From Paenibacillus sp. FSL H7-0326 (GTDB taxonomy: Bacteria > Bacillota > Bacilli > Paenibacillales > Paenibacillaceae), in NCBI RefSeq assembly GCF_001955535.1, contig NZ_MPVN01000001.1, forward strand, positions 1,364,001 through 1,428,000: a DNA stretch of 64,000 bases, read 5' to 3'. Made by a program: the position numbers and the translations under genes. Position 1 is the stretch's first letter, and every line of letters begins with the position of its first letter. The notes under the pieces are model-generated. The model searched no databases. It was given only the letters and a program-made list of their open reading frames with translations, and was not told the origin of the DNA. Positions 1 through 8,955 of the stretch are shown one piece after another.

Positions 1-45
1 TCCGAGAATATCGAGAATATCCTTTATAGCTATTGTATCTGTTAT

Positions 46-1653
46 TCACTGCTCATGTAGAGTTGAAACATCCTTGGTCCGTTCCATATACCACATGTAA
101 AAATGATCTGCTGCTTGCACCGGCACATCCTGAGCCTTATGATGAAGAACAGGCTTTGCACGATTGGTGGTTTGGATGGAAGCTAGGTCAAGACGTCGCT
201 GAAGTATGCCTTGCGTTACTTTGACTTCGGTGATCTTGGCTCTCTTTGAAATAAACAGACTTGTAGCAAATCCTCCGCTCTTAAACTGAACAAAATGCTC
301 TCCAATGCTGTATCTGCAGTTAAGATAATCGAGGACTCTCCATAGCACGACACAGACAAGCAAGCCAGCGGATAATACCCACCAAGCTTCATCCCAGCCA
401 AATAGGTTCGGCTTAAAATAAACGAGTAGCGCTGTTGCAACGATCCAGATCCAGCTTGGCCTCACAAGACGCAGCCATAACGATGTACGAGGCAAACGCT
501 GCATATCGAGGGATACTTCATAGGCCGGCAGCATCTCGGGGATCATGGCGTGAACTTTACTTACTGGTAAAAAAGGATACAGGCTGTTCACTTCATGCTC
601 CGCTTCCCCCACACTGCCTGCCGTGACCAGCTTGACCTCTGCCAGTCCGAGCAGCCTCTTGATGAAGGATTGCGAAATTTCAATTGCCTGCACCTTTTCT
701 TTTGCAATGGAAAACGCAGTTTGCTCCATGACTCCTTTGGCAATATAGATCCGTTCCTCATCTGAAGAAATTTCAAAGTTTCCGTACTTAAGAAATGTAG
801 TCACGATCCCGAGAATGACAGCCAGCAGGACGATTCCGGCAATAACCAATGAGGTCATCCACCAAGAGGATAACACCGTGGACAGTATCCCCTCGGCCTG
901 CTCCTCGATATCGATAAATTCCTGCACATTAGAGTACAGTGTCCCCACAATGGGAATAAGGACCAGGAAGCTGAGCGATGTAAAAGAAGCCTTTAATACT
1001 TCCTTCCTGGTCGGCTTGAAATGGAGCGTGCGCTGCTGTGCTTCAGGAGCTTGTTCAGAGGTAGCAGCATGGACCGTGTCGCGGATCTCCTCCGATGATT
1101 CTTGTATCTGATCTGCTGTCAATTCGATCTCGTTCTCATCATTTGGAGCGCTGTCCATTTCGTTAGATGTGTTCTTGGAATGCATAGCAGAAGCGACACG
1201 CTCTTTATTCACTTGGTCAGCGATGTACTTCTCAATGCGATCTGCTTCGGCACGAGATATCACTTGAAACTCCACAGCCGCTTCGTCCCCCGTCATCCCT
1301 GTCTCGAACCTGATGGAGGTCACCTTAAAAATTCGATGAAACAATGAAGCATGACGGTTTACATTTTGAATTTTTCTGAATGGAATCGTTCGCTTCGATT
1401 TGACGAATACCCCTTGCGCAAGATGAAAGGAGGTATCATCGAGGCGGTAACGCTCGGTGATCCAGCGCCACACAATAGTAATAAGACAACCCACGATAAC
1501 CAGATAAAAAATCCATCTTCCGTATATGACCCACTTCGCTTCGGAACCCATTTGGATGACAAACAACAAAATAATAATGGAGAAAGTATTTTTGATCAGC
1601 TTCCATACCTCAAACAGAATTAGCAGTGGATGATAGCGTTTATCTTCGGTCAT
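46..1653 (-). CDS. ydbT: YdbT-like membrane protein with bacterial PH domains
   Basis: A 535-residue protein with hydrophobic pairs near residues 16-60, 225-290 and 400-440. Between and after them lie three stretches resembling bPH2 (PF03703) domains, recognisable around SKRTIPFRKIQNVN (about 85), GVMEQTAFSIAKEKV (about 308) and FKSGGFATSLFISKR (about 462). The start ATG overlaps the stop of the upstream gene (ATGA) and its ribosome site GAGGTGG lies inside that gene, so the two are translationally coupled. Architecture, length and pairing match the Bacillus YdbS-YdbT pair, which has been connected with bacteriocin resistance; that role here is only inference. A linker near 165-215 is acidic and low in complexity. 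Confidence 0.8.
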   Translation of the reverse strand: MTEDKRYHPLLILFEVWKLIKNTFSIIILLFVIQMGSEAKWVIYGRWIFYLVIVGCLITIVWRWITERYRLDDTSFHLAQGVFVKSKRTIPFRKIQNVNRHASLFHRIFKVTSIRFETGMTGDEAAVEFQVISRAEADRIEKYIADQVNKERVASAMHSKNTSNEMDSAPNDENEIELTADQIQESSEEIRDTVHAATSEQAPEAQQRTLHFKPTRKEVLKASFTSLSFLVLIPIVGTLYSNVQEFIDIEEQAEGILSTVLSSWWMTSLVIAGIVLLAVILGIVTTFLKYGNFEISSDEERIYIAKGVMEQTAFSIAKEKVQAIEISQSFIKRLLGLAEVKLVTAGSVGEAEHEVNSLYPFLPVSKVHAMIPEMLPAYEVSLDMQRLPRTSLWLRLVRPSWIWIVATALLVYFKPNLFGWDEAWWVLSAGLLVCVVLWRVLDYLNCRYSIGEHFVQFKSGGFATSLFISKRAKITEVKVTQGILQRRLDLASIQTTNRAKPVLHHKAQDVPVQAADHFYMWYMERTKDVSTLHEQ

Positions 1654-2147
1654 TCATCCACCTCTTTTATTTTGGCATAATAAGCGATTTGATCTCTCAG
1701 GTCCAGCGCAACCTGCTCAGGCAGAACTGGAATACTGTGTGAAGATCCCATCGTATCTACCGATAAAGCGTACAAATTATATTTGCGAAGCAGCGGACCC
1801 TGACGGGTAGCCACCGATTGAATCTTGGTCATGGGAATTAGCTGATGGACCTCAGTCAGCGTACCGAACTTCAGCTGGAGAAACTGCTCTGTTACATCAT
1901 AGCGCCAGTGTGCGTATAGCAGCTTGGGACGGATCAAGATATCCCAGACAGCATAGAGCACCGAGATGATCGTGAGTCCGATGAGAACCCAGCCGATCCA
2001 AGCATACCAGGAGAAATAATAGTCGAGATATAACAACACCCCGAGTACTACAAACCCGATCACATTACTGATTACTGCACTGATCCACCATATTTTGACC
2101 GCATTGTCTGCTAATCGCTGCTGCGGCTCTTTCGTTTGCGAGTACAA
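1650..2147 (-). CDS. ydbS: YdbS-like bPH2-domain membrane protein
   Basis: A small membrane protein with two hydrophobic segments near its N-terminus, followed by one bPH2-type domain (LRKYNLYALSVDTMG, near the C-terminus). It is the upstream partner of the YdbT-like gene and overlaps it by four bases. I prefer the TTG at 2147 because GAGGTG lies five bases upstream; a GTG at 2171 in the same frame would add eight residues but has a poorer ribosome site. About 165 residues is close to the family's usual length. Confidence 0.75.
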   Translation of the reverse strand: MYSQTKEPQQRLADNAVKIWWISAVISNVIGFVVLGVLLYLDYYFSWYAWIGWVLIGLTIISVLYAVWDILIRPKLLYAHWRYDVTEQFLQLKFGTLTEVHQLIPMTKIQSVATRQGPLLRKYNLYALSVDTMGSSHSIPVLPEQVALDLRDQIAYYAKIKEVDE

Positions 2148-2279
2148 TGTACCACCTCTTATTCCGACCACCCTTATGTCTTGGTCTTCGTTTCGTCTGA
2201 ATGATCGTCTAATGACAATTTTTCATATATACCTTCATCTAATTTAACAAAATAAGTGTAAAATTAATTCCTCTCTGTC

Positions 2280-2477
2280 TCATTTACCCTCCTTGCTCTT
2301 CAAGTGGATTCTTCGGTGTTCTTCCAGCTTTAATTTGATCTGACCGATGTATGTATCCAGCACACGGATCCGGTGACAGCTAACGAAATGAATGCAATGA
2401 AGCAACACATATAGTACGGTGAGGAAGTCCCCGTTTGCCCTAAGCTTCTCACTGCTGGAATCTACTAGCCTTTCCAT
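2280..2477 (-). CDS. small hypothetical protein
   Basis: A 65-residue basic protein that I do not recognise. It starts at an ATG preceded by AGGAGG nine bases upstream, which is the main reason to believe it. It contains a short hydrophobic stretch around LTVLYVLLHCIHFV and ends in a lysine-rich tail. It lies 18 bases downstream of the GNAT gene at 2496-2927, so it may be the last gene of that unit. It could instead be spurious. Confidence 0.45.
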   Translation of the reverse strand: MERLVDSSSEKLRANGDFLTVLYVLLHCIHFVSCHRIRVLDTYIGQIKLKLEEHRRIHLKSKEGK

Positions 2478-2495
2478 ATCCACCTGCCTCCTACA

Positions 2496-2927
2496 TTACT
2501 TTATTTCACGGTCATGAATGACGCCGAACATGCCGGTCATACCTTGATGCACATTAAAACCGTATTTCTGATAAAAGCTTTCTTTGCCCTGAGCGGAAAA
2601 TAGCCCTACAAATGCCTTCTCAGCCGCATGCTCACTTAAATATTGCTGGATCGCCTTCATGATCAGCTGTCCCAGCCCCTTACTCTGATGCTCCGGCTTC
2701 ACGACAATATCCTGGACGTAGAAATACATGATACCATCGCCCACGATTCTGCCCATGCCGACAGCCTCTCTATTATATTCTATAACAACGCCATAGCAGG
2801 AATGCTGCAATGATTGTTCAGCTGCATCAAAATTCATGACCTCTTGCCAGCCGACTGAACTGCATAAATCAATATATTCCTTCACATTCGGCATTCTGTG
2901 AATCGTTTGATATTTATGTTCGGACAT
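2496..2927 (-). CDS. GNAT family N-acetyltransferase
   Basis: A 143-residue acetyltransferase of the GNAT fold. The acetyl-CoA binding motif A is visible as HQSKGLGQLIMKAIQ (about residues 80-94), followed by a typical motif B with FYQKYGF near the C-terminus. Length is normal for a single-domain GNAT. The substrate cannot be read from the sequence. It stands alone between the glycosyltransferase at 2974 and the small gene at 2280. Confidence 0.85.
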   Translation of the reverse strand: MSEHKYQTIHRMPNVKEYIDLCSSVGWQEVMNFDAAEQSLQHSCYGVVIEYNREAVGMGRIVGDGIMYFYVQDIVVKPEHQSKGLGQLIMKAIQQYLSEHAAEKAFVGLFSAQGKESFYQKYGFNVHQGMTGMFGVIHDREIK

Positions 2928-2973
2928 GGTCGTTCGATCTCCTATTCATTGTCTTGTTGTCTGATCACTCGTC

Positions 2974-3711
2974 TTAATTTGGATCTCTGTAAAGAATAGC
3001 TCTCACTGCAAATCTTGGCAAGATCAGCTGCCTTCTCCACCTTGAAGGCTGATTTATAAGTCTGTACATCCACTCCAGATTCAGCCTCTGCCAGATGCGG
3101 GGTGCTCTTTTTACTCTTCCAGCTATAATATCAAGCGTGCCACCAACACCGATAGCGATTCGTGCATTCAGTTGGTCCCTGTGCTTATGTATCCACTCTT
3201 CCGCATAAGGCGCGCCGAGTGCAACGACAAGGATATCCGGATTCGCTGAACTGATCTCCTCTAGGATTCGCCCTTCCTCGGAAGGATGGAAGAAACCATG
3301 ATGCCTCCCCTTTATGATGGCACCAGGGTAGGATGTTCGTATGTTCGCTTCCGCTGCTTTGCTCGTCTCCTCATCCGCTCCTAGCAGATAGAAGGACCAC
3401 TTCTTCTGATGCCCGGCGTCTAGAAGATGATAAAGAAGATCACAACCCGTTACCCGCTCAGGAAGGGGATCTCTTTTGACCCTTGAGACCATCACAATTC
3501 CTGCACCATCGGCGGTAAGCAGCCCGGCACGATCTACAATCTGACGAAGCGCAGCATTATGCTGACAGGACATCGCGATCTCCGGGTTTAAGGTAACTAC
3601 ATGATACAGCTCTTCTTGCCTTTTCTCTATGACCTCACTCAAGATTTGGACCGTCTCTGTCATCGTGAGCTTTGGAACTGGAATGCCCATAATTTTCGAA
3701 TAGTTCTCCAT
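2974..3711 (-). CDS. WecG/TagA/CpsF family glycosyltransferase
   Basis: A 245-residue cytoplasmic or membrane-associated glycosyltransferase that adds N-acetylmannosamine-type sugars to lipid-linked precursors in its family (teichoic acid linkage unit or exopolysaccharide). Visible signatures are LTADGAGIVMVSR, LGAPYAEEWIHKHR and GVGGTLDIIAGRVKRAP. The start at MENYSKI is chosen because GAGG precedes it at good spacing and it begins 16 bases after the stop of the HAD gene; upstream in-frame codons would overlap that gene. There are no other cell-wall genes beside it, so TagA function is not established. Confidence 0.88.
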   Translation of the reverse strand: MENYSKIMGIPVPKLTMTETVQILSEVIEKRQEELYHVVTLNPEIAMSCQHNAALRQIVDRAGLLTADGAGIVMVSRVKRDPLPERVTGCDLLYHLLDAGHQKKWSFYLLGADEETSKAAEANIRTSYPGAIIKGRHHGFFHPSEEGRILEEISSANPDILVVALGAPYAEEWIHKHRDQLNARIAIGVGGTLDIIAGRVKRAPRIWQRLNLEWMYRLINQPSRWRRQLILPRFAVRAILYRDPN

Positions 3712-3727
3712 GATGATAACCTCGCTT

Positions 3728-4441
3728 CTATACTTTATGTCCTTCGTTCGTTGCATTATTTAATCCTAACGCGTTCTCATATATCGGCACTAACTCTTGC
3801 AGGTTTCTGATCGACTTGTGTGGCTTATGCTCGAGCTGATCATCCCACACCTTGTCTCTTGCCATCCATATGGCCTGTATGCCGCATTTAACAGCACCGG
3901 CTATATCATTCTGAGGATGATCTCCAACGAACCACACATCCGCTGGGGCCATGTTTAACCTCTGTAACGTGATGGCATAGATATCCGGATGAGGCTTCTT
4001 AATCCCTGCTTCGGCGGAAATGATGATTGTATCAAAATAATCCCGAATCCGAAGCTGAACAATCTTAGCACCTTGCACCTGGACCGAACCATTCGTGATG
4101 ACAGCCATGGGTACGCCTTTGGACTTAAAATAATCCAGAACCGTATATAGATGCTCCATAGGCTTGATGCAGCGTGGCAGCTCTTCTTTGAAGAAGGCAA
4201 TGTACTCCTCAGCCGTGGGCGGATCAGACCAGCTGAGCTGACTTACCAGCATATCGTATACTTCTTTTTTATCACGGTAGCCATTCTGATCCGCTTCTCT
4301 AAACCGTTCAGCGATGAAGGCTTGCCTGCTTACATCCGCTTTAGGGAAGTACGTAGTAATGAATCTCGAAATATAGTCTTCAATGGAAGCCTGCCGATCG
4401 GACAGCGTATCGTCTAGGTCAAAGATCAATGCTCTTACTGG
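3728..4441 (-). CDS. HAD family hydrolase
   Basis: A 237-residue haloacid dehalogenase superfamily phosphatase. Motif I is LIFDLDDTLS at the very N-terminus, motif II AVITNGS, motif III with KKPHPDIY, and motif IV GDHPQNDIAGA. The cap insertion is of the small helical type seen in YjjG/PpaX-like enzymes. The GTG at 4441 is preferred because GGAGG lies seven bases upstream and motif I then sits near residue 5. It overlaps the deaminase stop by seven bases, so the two are coupled. The substrate is unknown. Confidence 0.88.
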   Translation of the reverse strand, partial: PVRALIFDLDDTLSDRQASIEDYISRFITTYFPKADVSRQAFIAERFREADQNGYRDKKEVYDMLVSQLSWSDPPTAEEYIAFFKEELPRCIKPMEHLYTVLDYFKSKGVPMAVITNGSVQVQGAKIVQLRIRDYFDTIIISAEAGIKKPHPDIYAITLQRLNMAPADVWFVGDHPQNDIAGAVKCGIQAIWMARDKVWDDQLEHKPHKSIRNLQELVPIYENALGLNNATNEGHKV

Positions 4442-4974
4442 CACGAAGCTCCCTCCGCTTCTTGATTCCAATGGGTATCTGTATAGCCGCGATTTATATT
4501 CCACTCTGCCAGCAATGCTCTTTGACGCTCTTCTAAATCTGGATACGGTGCGGCGTTGAACTCAATCTGATTAAACAAATTATCATATACTGGGAGTGGA
4601 CTGCCCGCATTTTTAAATCTTCTGAACGCACCAATCTCTTCATCATTGGCTGCCCACACCACTTTTCGAATCAACGACAGCACGATTGTACCTGTACACA
4701 TCGGACAAGGCTCACAAGTAGTGTATAACGTCAGACCATTGTTGGGTATGAATTTACGGGTTGCTGGGTTTACGATAACCTGTCCTGCTTGTCTAATTGC
4801 GTCCACTTCAGCATGAGCTGTTGAATCAGAATCCGAAAATACCCGATTTCTTCCCCTACTGATGACTTCACCGTTCGCATCCACAATGACTGATCCAATG
4901 GGGAAGGTTCCTTCATCTCTTGCTTTCATCGCTTCTTCAAATGCCATCAGCAAGTATGTATAATCCTTGTCCAT
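4435..4974 (-). CDS. nucleoside/cytidine deaminase family protein
   Basis: A zinc-dependent deaminase of about 179 residues in the CMP/dCMP deaminase superfamily. The zinc and catalytic motif is HAEVDAI (His and Glu), and the second half is PCPMCTG. The layout resembles guanine deaminases and tRNA-adenosine-deaminase-like enzymes; the substrate is undecided. An AGGAG precedes GTG-ATG, and I take the ATG. It is the first gene of a unit that continues into the HAD and WecG-like genes. Confidence 0.85.
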   Translation of the reverse strand: MDKDYTYLLMAFEEAMKARDEGTFPIGSVIVDANGEVISRGRNRVFSDSDSTAHAEVDAIRQAGQVIVNPATRKFIPNNGLTLYTTCEPCPMCTGTIVLSLIRKVVWAANDEEIGAFRRFKNAGSPLPVYDNLFNQIEFNAAPYPDLEERQRALLAEWNINRGYTDTHWNQEAEGASCQ

Positions 4975-5029
4975 CACTACACTCCTCTGTTTTAAAGATC
5001 GGCTTTGCTGTGTGCTTGCATTGTTATGT

Positions 5030-5074
5030 AAAAAAAGACCCGGCCTCAGATAGCTTCTATCTTGGGCCGGGCCT
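5030..5074 (-). terminator. rho-independent terminator after the NRPS gene
   Basis: A stem of CCCGGCC with GGCCGGG, continued by AGATAG with CTATCT, is followed on the minus strand by seven T. It lies about 130 bases after the NRPS stop. The same hairpin core recurs inside two repeats of the cassette region (42131 and 44990). Confidence 0.8.
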
Positions 5075-5200
5075 CGGAAGTCATTACGAGCTTATGTACA
5101 TAAAGCCCATCATTCCATTATTATACAGTTATTGATGCAGCTTGGAAACCTAATCTTGATATCCCTCTATTTCTACTGATAGTTGAATCTATTACTTAAC

Positions 5201-8200
5201 TTATCTTGTGACTTTATCAAATGAATTCGGTTGAATAAAATATCCAATCTCCACCGCATGATCAATCAGCTTATTAAAGTACGCCTCATCTGGCTCGGCA
5301 CACTGTACCCCGGTGCCTGCAAGGAACTCCATCGTTTGGGGACATGTGTACCGGAACATGGAATTCTTCGCTCCATCCCCTTCCAGCTGGGCCATCGCGA
5401 GTTCAACTCCCGCCGAATCCTTCGGTTCGTTCGGATTAAGCAGCCAGCCTTCGAACTCACTCAAGTCCATTAACGTGATGTCATAGCCTGCAGCTGTAAA
5501 GTACTCGACCATACGCTCATAAGGAATCGTAACCGGATTACATATGTGAAAGACTCTTCCTACGGTCTCATCCTGAAGCGCAAGCGCTGTTACTGCTTGT
5601 CCCGCATAGTCAATCGGAGTCATATCCACTTCCCATCTGACCCGAGGAGCTCTTCTCAGCAGCAGCATCGCCTTCAGCATGCGGTAAAAGGCGTTGTTAT
5701 CGATATTATGTTGGAATACCCCGTTATCTGAGCGGCAGGATAAATTGCCGACCCGATAAACATTCACCGGCACTCCTTCTTCACCCGCCTGTATTACCAG
5801 CTTCTCCGCTTCAAGCTTGCTATTCGTATATACATTCTCGACATATGATGTCATATAGCCATTTCCTTGAACGATGTCAGTCCATTGCCCATTCTCAGCA
5901 AGCTCTTCCGGAATACCCAGTGTGGAAATAAAGTGAAACCGGATGCCGCTTCCTTCTCTTGCCAGAGACAGCAGGCGATTCGTGCTCTCTACATTCACAT
6001 TAGCAAAATGCTTGGCATCTCCAAAGTGTCTCACATCCGCACCACAGTGGATGATAGAATCAATCTGCTTATCCACCAGCATTTGGTCTGCCTCACTAAG
6101 CCCCAGGTTCTCCTTCTCCAGATCTCCTTCCAATACAACAACCCGGTTCTCAATCCATTCTGCAGATTCACTGCCGAAGTAGCCCTGCATGATGTGAACC
6201 AAGCGTGCATATGGATCCATTCCCGAAGAAGAGCGGACGAGACAGTACACGATAGCATCTGAACGCTGAAGCAGCTCTGCCAGCAAATGAGAGCCTAAGT
6301 ATCCGGTTGCTCCAGTTAGTAGAATGTTTTTCTGTGCAGACCTCTTTATGCTGAAGTGATCTGCAGTACCAATGACTGCCGGATGTTCTGCTAAATCCTC
6401 AACTGGACGATTTAGGATATCTATATCCCTGTCATCCTTCTCTACCGCCTGATTAAGCTCCTCAATCCGCTCAGCTAATTTTGCAATCGTTGGATACTGG
6501 AAGAAGTCATTGATTTTGAGTAGTGGATAACTTGGCTTCAGCTGAACCAGAATCTCAAGAATCTTGAGCGAGTACCCGCCAATCTCAAAGAAATCATCAT
6601 GAATACTGATTCTCTCTAAGTCCAGTACCTGCTTCCAGGACGCTGCAACAGCTTGCTGGGTATCATTCTCCGGTGCTGTATATACCGAATCATTCTCATC
6701 TGCCTTAAGTTCATAGGCTGCGAGTTGTTTACGGTCAATTTTGCCAGTAGGAGATAACGGCATTTCCACTACATGCTGCATATACGTAGGAACCATATAT
6801 CCCGGAACCTTCTTACTTAGATATTGCACAAGATCCTTCTTAGGTATTGCTGCCCCATCGTTCGTTGTATAAAATGCCGCTAACAATTTGTTGCCATCCT
6901 CAGTAATTGGAATGACTGCAATGTCCTTGATATTCTCGTGCTTGGCAAAACTATTTTCAATCTCACCAATTTCAATTCGGAATCCTCTGATCTTAATCTG
7001 CGAATCCCGTCTTCCTCTGTATTCAACCTGTCCATTCGGCAATAGCCGCACCAAATCACCAGAGCGATAAAATTTCTTCCCTGAACCCGGACGGATCGGA
7101 TCTGAGATGAATGCTTCCTTCGTCTTCTCCGGCTGGTTCAAGTAACCTTTGGCTACACCTACAGAGCTGATTAGCAGCTCTCCTGTAACTCCGATGGGAC
7201 ACAGGTCATTGTTCCCGTCCACAATATACAGCTCGTAGTTGGCAAGCGGAGTCCCGATCACAATCGTGGAGACATCCTCCGGCACTGGATAATCTACCTT
7301 ATGTCCGGTTGCAACAACGGTAATTTCGGTAGGACCATAGAGATTCGTCACGGGAATCTGCAGCTTTTTCTGAAACATCCTTACCGTCTCTCCCGTCAGG
7401 GCTTCTCCCCCGACAGTGATGCTCTTAATCTTCTCATATTTAACTGCTGCATCCTCCGGCAGATAGGCGGCAAGTCTGTTAAAGAATACGGTTGGCAAAA
7501 TGGCAATTCGGGTCGCTTCTAGCTGCTCCACAGCTTCTGTAAAAGCATCGATCGAGAAACGTTCTTCATCGGACAGCAGATGCAGTCTGGCACCGCTCCC
7601 GATCGAACCGAAGATATCATACACGGAAGCATCGAAACTGAAGGTAGAGTATTGCAGAATCACATCCTCTTCCGTCAAGCCAAGATCCTGCTTGGTCGCC
7701 ATCGCCAAATTGACAACCCCTTTATGGGCAATCAAGGCTCCCTTCGGCTTGCCGGTCGATCCCGATGTATAAATGACGTAGGCCAGATCATCCTCGTCAA
7801 TGCGGATCGCTGGCGCCGTCTCGGAATAGGAACCGTCAAGCTGATCCAAACAGACGATTTCCGGTCTATGCTCGAATCCGGCAAGCAGTGAATCCAGCTT
7901 CGGAATATAGCTGCTCTCGGTCAGGATCACCTTTGATTTCGTATCTTCGATGATATATGCATTTCTCTCCTCCGGATGGGTCGGATCAAGCGGGATATAA
8001 GCTCCTCCAGCTTTCATTACACCCAGCAGGCTTACAATCGTCTCTAAGCTTCGCTCCATAAAGAGAGACACAAATTCACCCTTGCGTATCCCCTTCTCCA
8101 CGAGCATGTTTGCAATTTTGTTTGACAGCAGGTCCAGCTCTTGATAAGTAAGCTCATCCTCATTCGCGGACAAGGCGGTTCGATCTGGAAACTGCGCAGC

Positions 8201-8935
8201 TACTGAAGTGAACATGGACACGATGGTGGCCTGCTCCGGGAGACTCATCTTCGTGTCGTTCAGCACATCGTAGACTCTCCAGTCTTCTTCTGTCAGAATG
8301 GGAAGACTAGAAATCGTCGTATCCATATCTCCATCTTCAAGCACACCGCTCATTAACCGCTCAAAGTGCTGAATGTATCGGCGAATGGTATCTTCCTTGA
8401 ACAGCTGCGAATCATACGAAACATGAAGGAGCCAGGTATCCGGCCCCTCCTGCACGTACCAATTCAGTCTGCTGGCTTCATGATGAAGCTTCATGCCGTA
8501 TATGGTTTGATATTGAACCGTGTATCCAGCTATATTCTCCACATCCGCATGGCTCAGCTCTGATGAATCCAGTTGTACAAGCTTATCCAGCACCTGCTCA
8601 TACACACGTCTGAACGAATCTGTTCTACTTATGGAGATACGCATAGGAAGAAGCTGTTCTCTTCTGTTTTGCACACCAATCAGCATATCATTGTCCTGAG
8701 TCATTCGGTGCAGGAATACCGCGTATCCGGCAAGCATCCATGCCTTCATATCATATAGTTCACTGTAACGCTTCAGCATTACGGGCTCAAGGTTCAGTAC
8801 CTGCTCTGTCCGAGCTGCTGCCTGCTTGGCATAGTTCAATGACCCATCTGTATACAAATGAAATCCGGGCAAAGGCAGCTGCAGCTCGTCAGACCAATAC
8901 TGCTTGGTTTGTTCTAACAACATGGTGGTATTCAA
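5201..8935 (-). CDS. single-module NRPS: partial C, A, PCP, thioester reductase
   Basis: A 1244-residue synthetase. Residues 1-220 resemble only the C-terminal half of a condensation domain; no HHxxxDG motif is present. The adenylation domain spans about 225-745, with YVIYTSGSTGKPKG (386-399), SFDASVYD (433-440), NLYGPTEITV (531-540) and GRRDSQIKIRGFRIEIGEIE (641-660). The carrier domain has FFEIGGYSLK (782-791), whose serine would carry phosphopantetheine. From about 870 a NAD(P)H-dependent reductase begins with LLTGATGYLGSHLL (872-885) and has the YTNSK catalytic pair (1036-1040). Such enzymes release an aldehyde or alcohol. Its TTG start lies 20 bases after the chemoreceptor, with AAAGGGAG upstream, so the two are probably co-transcribed. 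Confidence 0.9.
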   Translation of the reverse strand: MNTTMLLEQTKQYWSDELQLPLPGFHLYTDGSLNYAKQAAARTEQVLNLEPVMLKRYSELYDMKAWMLAGYAVFLHRMTQDNDMLIGVQNRREQLLPMRISISRTDSFRRVYEQVLDKLVQLDSSELSHADVENIAGYTVQYQTIYGMKLHHEASRLNWYVQEGPDTWLLHVSYDSQLFKEDTIRRYIQHFERLMSGVLEDGDMDTTISSLPILTEEDWRVYDVLNDTKMSLPEQATIVSMFTSVAAQFPDRTALSANEDELTYQELDLLSNKIANMLVEKGIRKGEFVSLFMERSLETIVSLLGVMKAGGAYIPLDPTHPEERNAYIIEDTKSKVILTESSYIPKLDSLLAGFEHRPEIVCLDQLDGSYSETAPAIRIDEDDLAYVIYTSGSTGKPKGALIAHKGVVNLAMATKQDLGLTEEDVILQYSTFSFDASVYDIFGSIGSGARLHLLSDEERFSIDAFTEAVEQLEATRIAILPTVFFNRLAAYLPEDAAVKYEKIKSITVGGEALTGETVRMFQKKLQIPVTNLYGPTEITVVATGHKVDYPVPEDVSTIVIGTPLANYELYIVDGNNDLCPIGVTGELLISSVGVAKGYLNQPEKTKEAFISDPIRPGSGKKFYRSGDLVRLLPNGQVEYRGRRDSQIKIRGFRIEIGEIENSFAKHENIKDIAVIPITEDGNKLLAAFYTTNDGAAIPKKDLVQYLSKKVPGYMVPTYMQHVVEMPLSPTGKIDRKQLAAYELKADENDSVYTAPENDTQQAVAASWKQVLDLERISIHDDFFEIGGYSLKILEILVQLKPSYPLLKINDFFQYPTIAKLAERIEELNQAVEKDDRDIDILNRPVEDLAEHPAVIGTADHFSIKRSAQKNILLTGATGYLGSHLLAELLQRSDAIVYCLVRSSSGMDPYARLVHIMQGYFGSESAEWIENRVVVLEGDLEKENLGLSEADQMLVDKQIDSIIHCGADVRHFGDAKHFANVNVESTNRLLSLAREGSGIRFHFISTLGIPEELAENGQWTDIVQGNGYMTSYVENVYTNSKLEAEKLVIQAGEEGVPVNVYRVGNLSCRSDNGVFQHNIDNNAFYRMLKAMLLLRRAPRVRWEVDMTPIDYAGQAVTALALQDETVGRVFHICNPVTIPYERMVEYFTAAGYDITLMDLSEFEGWLLNPNEPKDSAGVELAMAQLEGDGAKNSMFRYTCPQTMEFLAGTGVQCAEPDEAYFNKLIDHAVEIGYFIQPNSFDKVTR

Positions 8936-8955
8936 CAGATATCAGCTCCCTTTAT

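Noticed and set aside
6031..6258. Shadow frames of 60-130 codons inside the NRPS gene and other large genes
   Set aside because: They lie in other frames of well-supported genes, lack ribosome sites and show no domain motifs.
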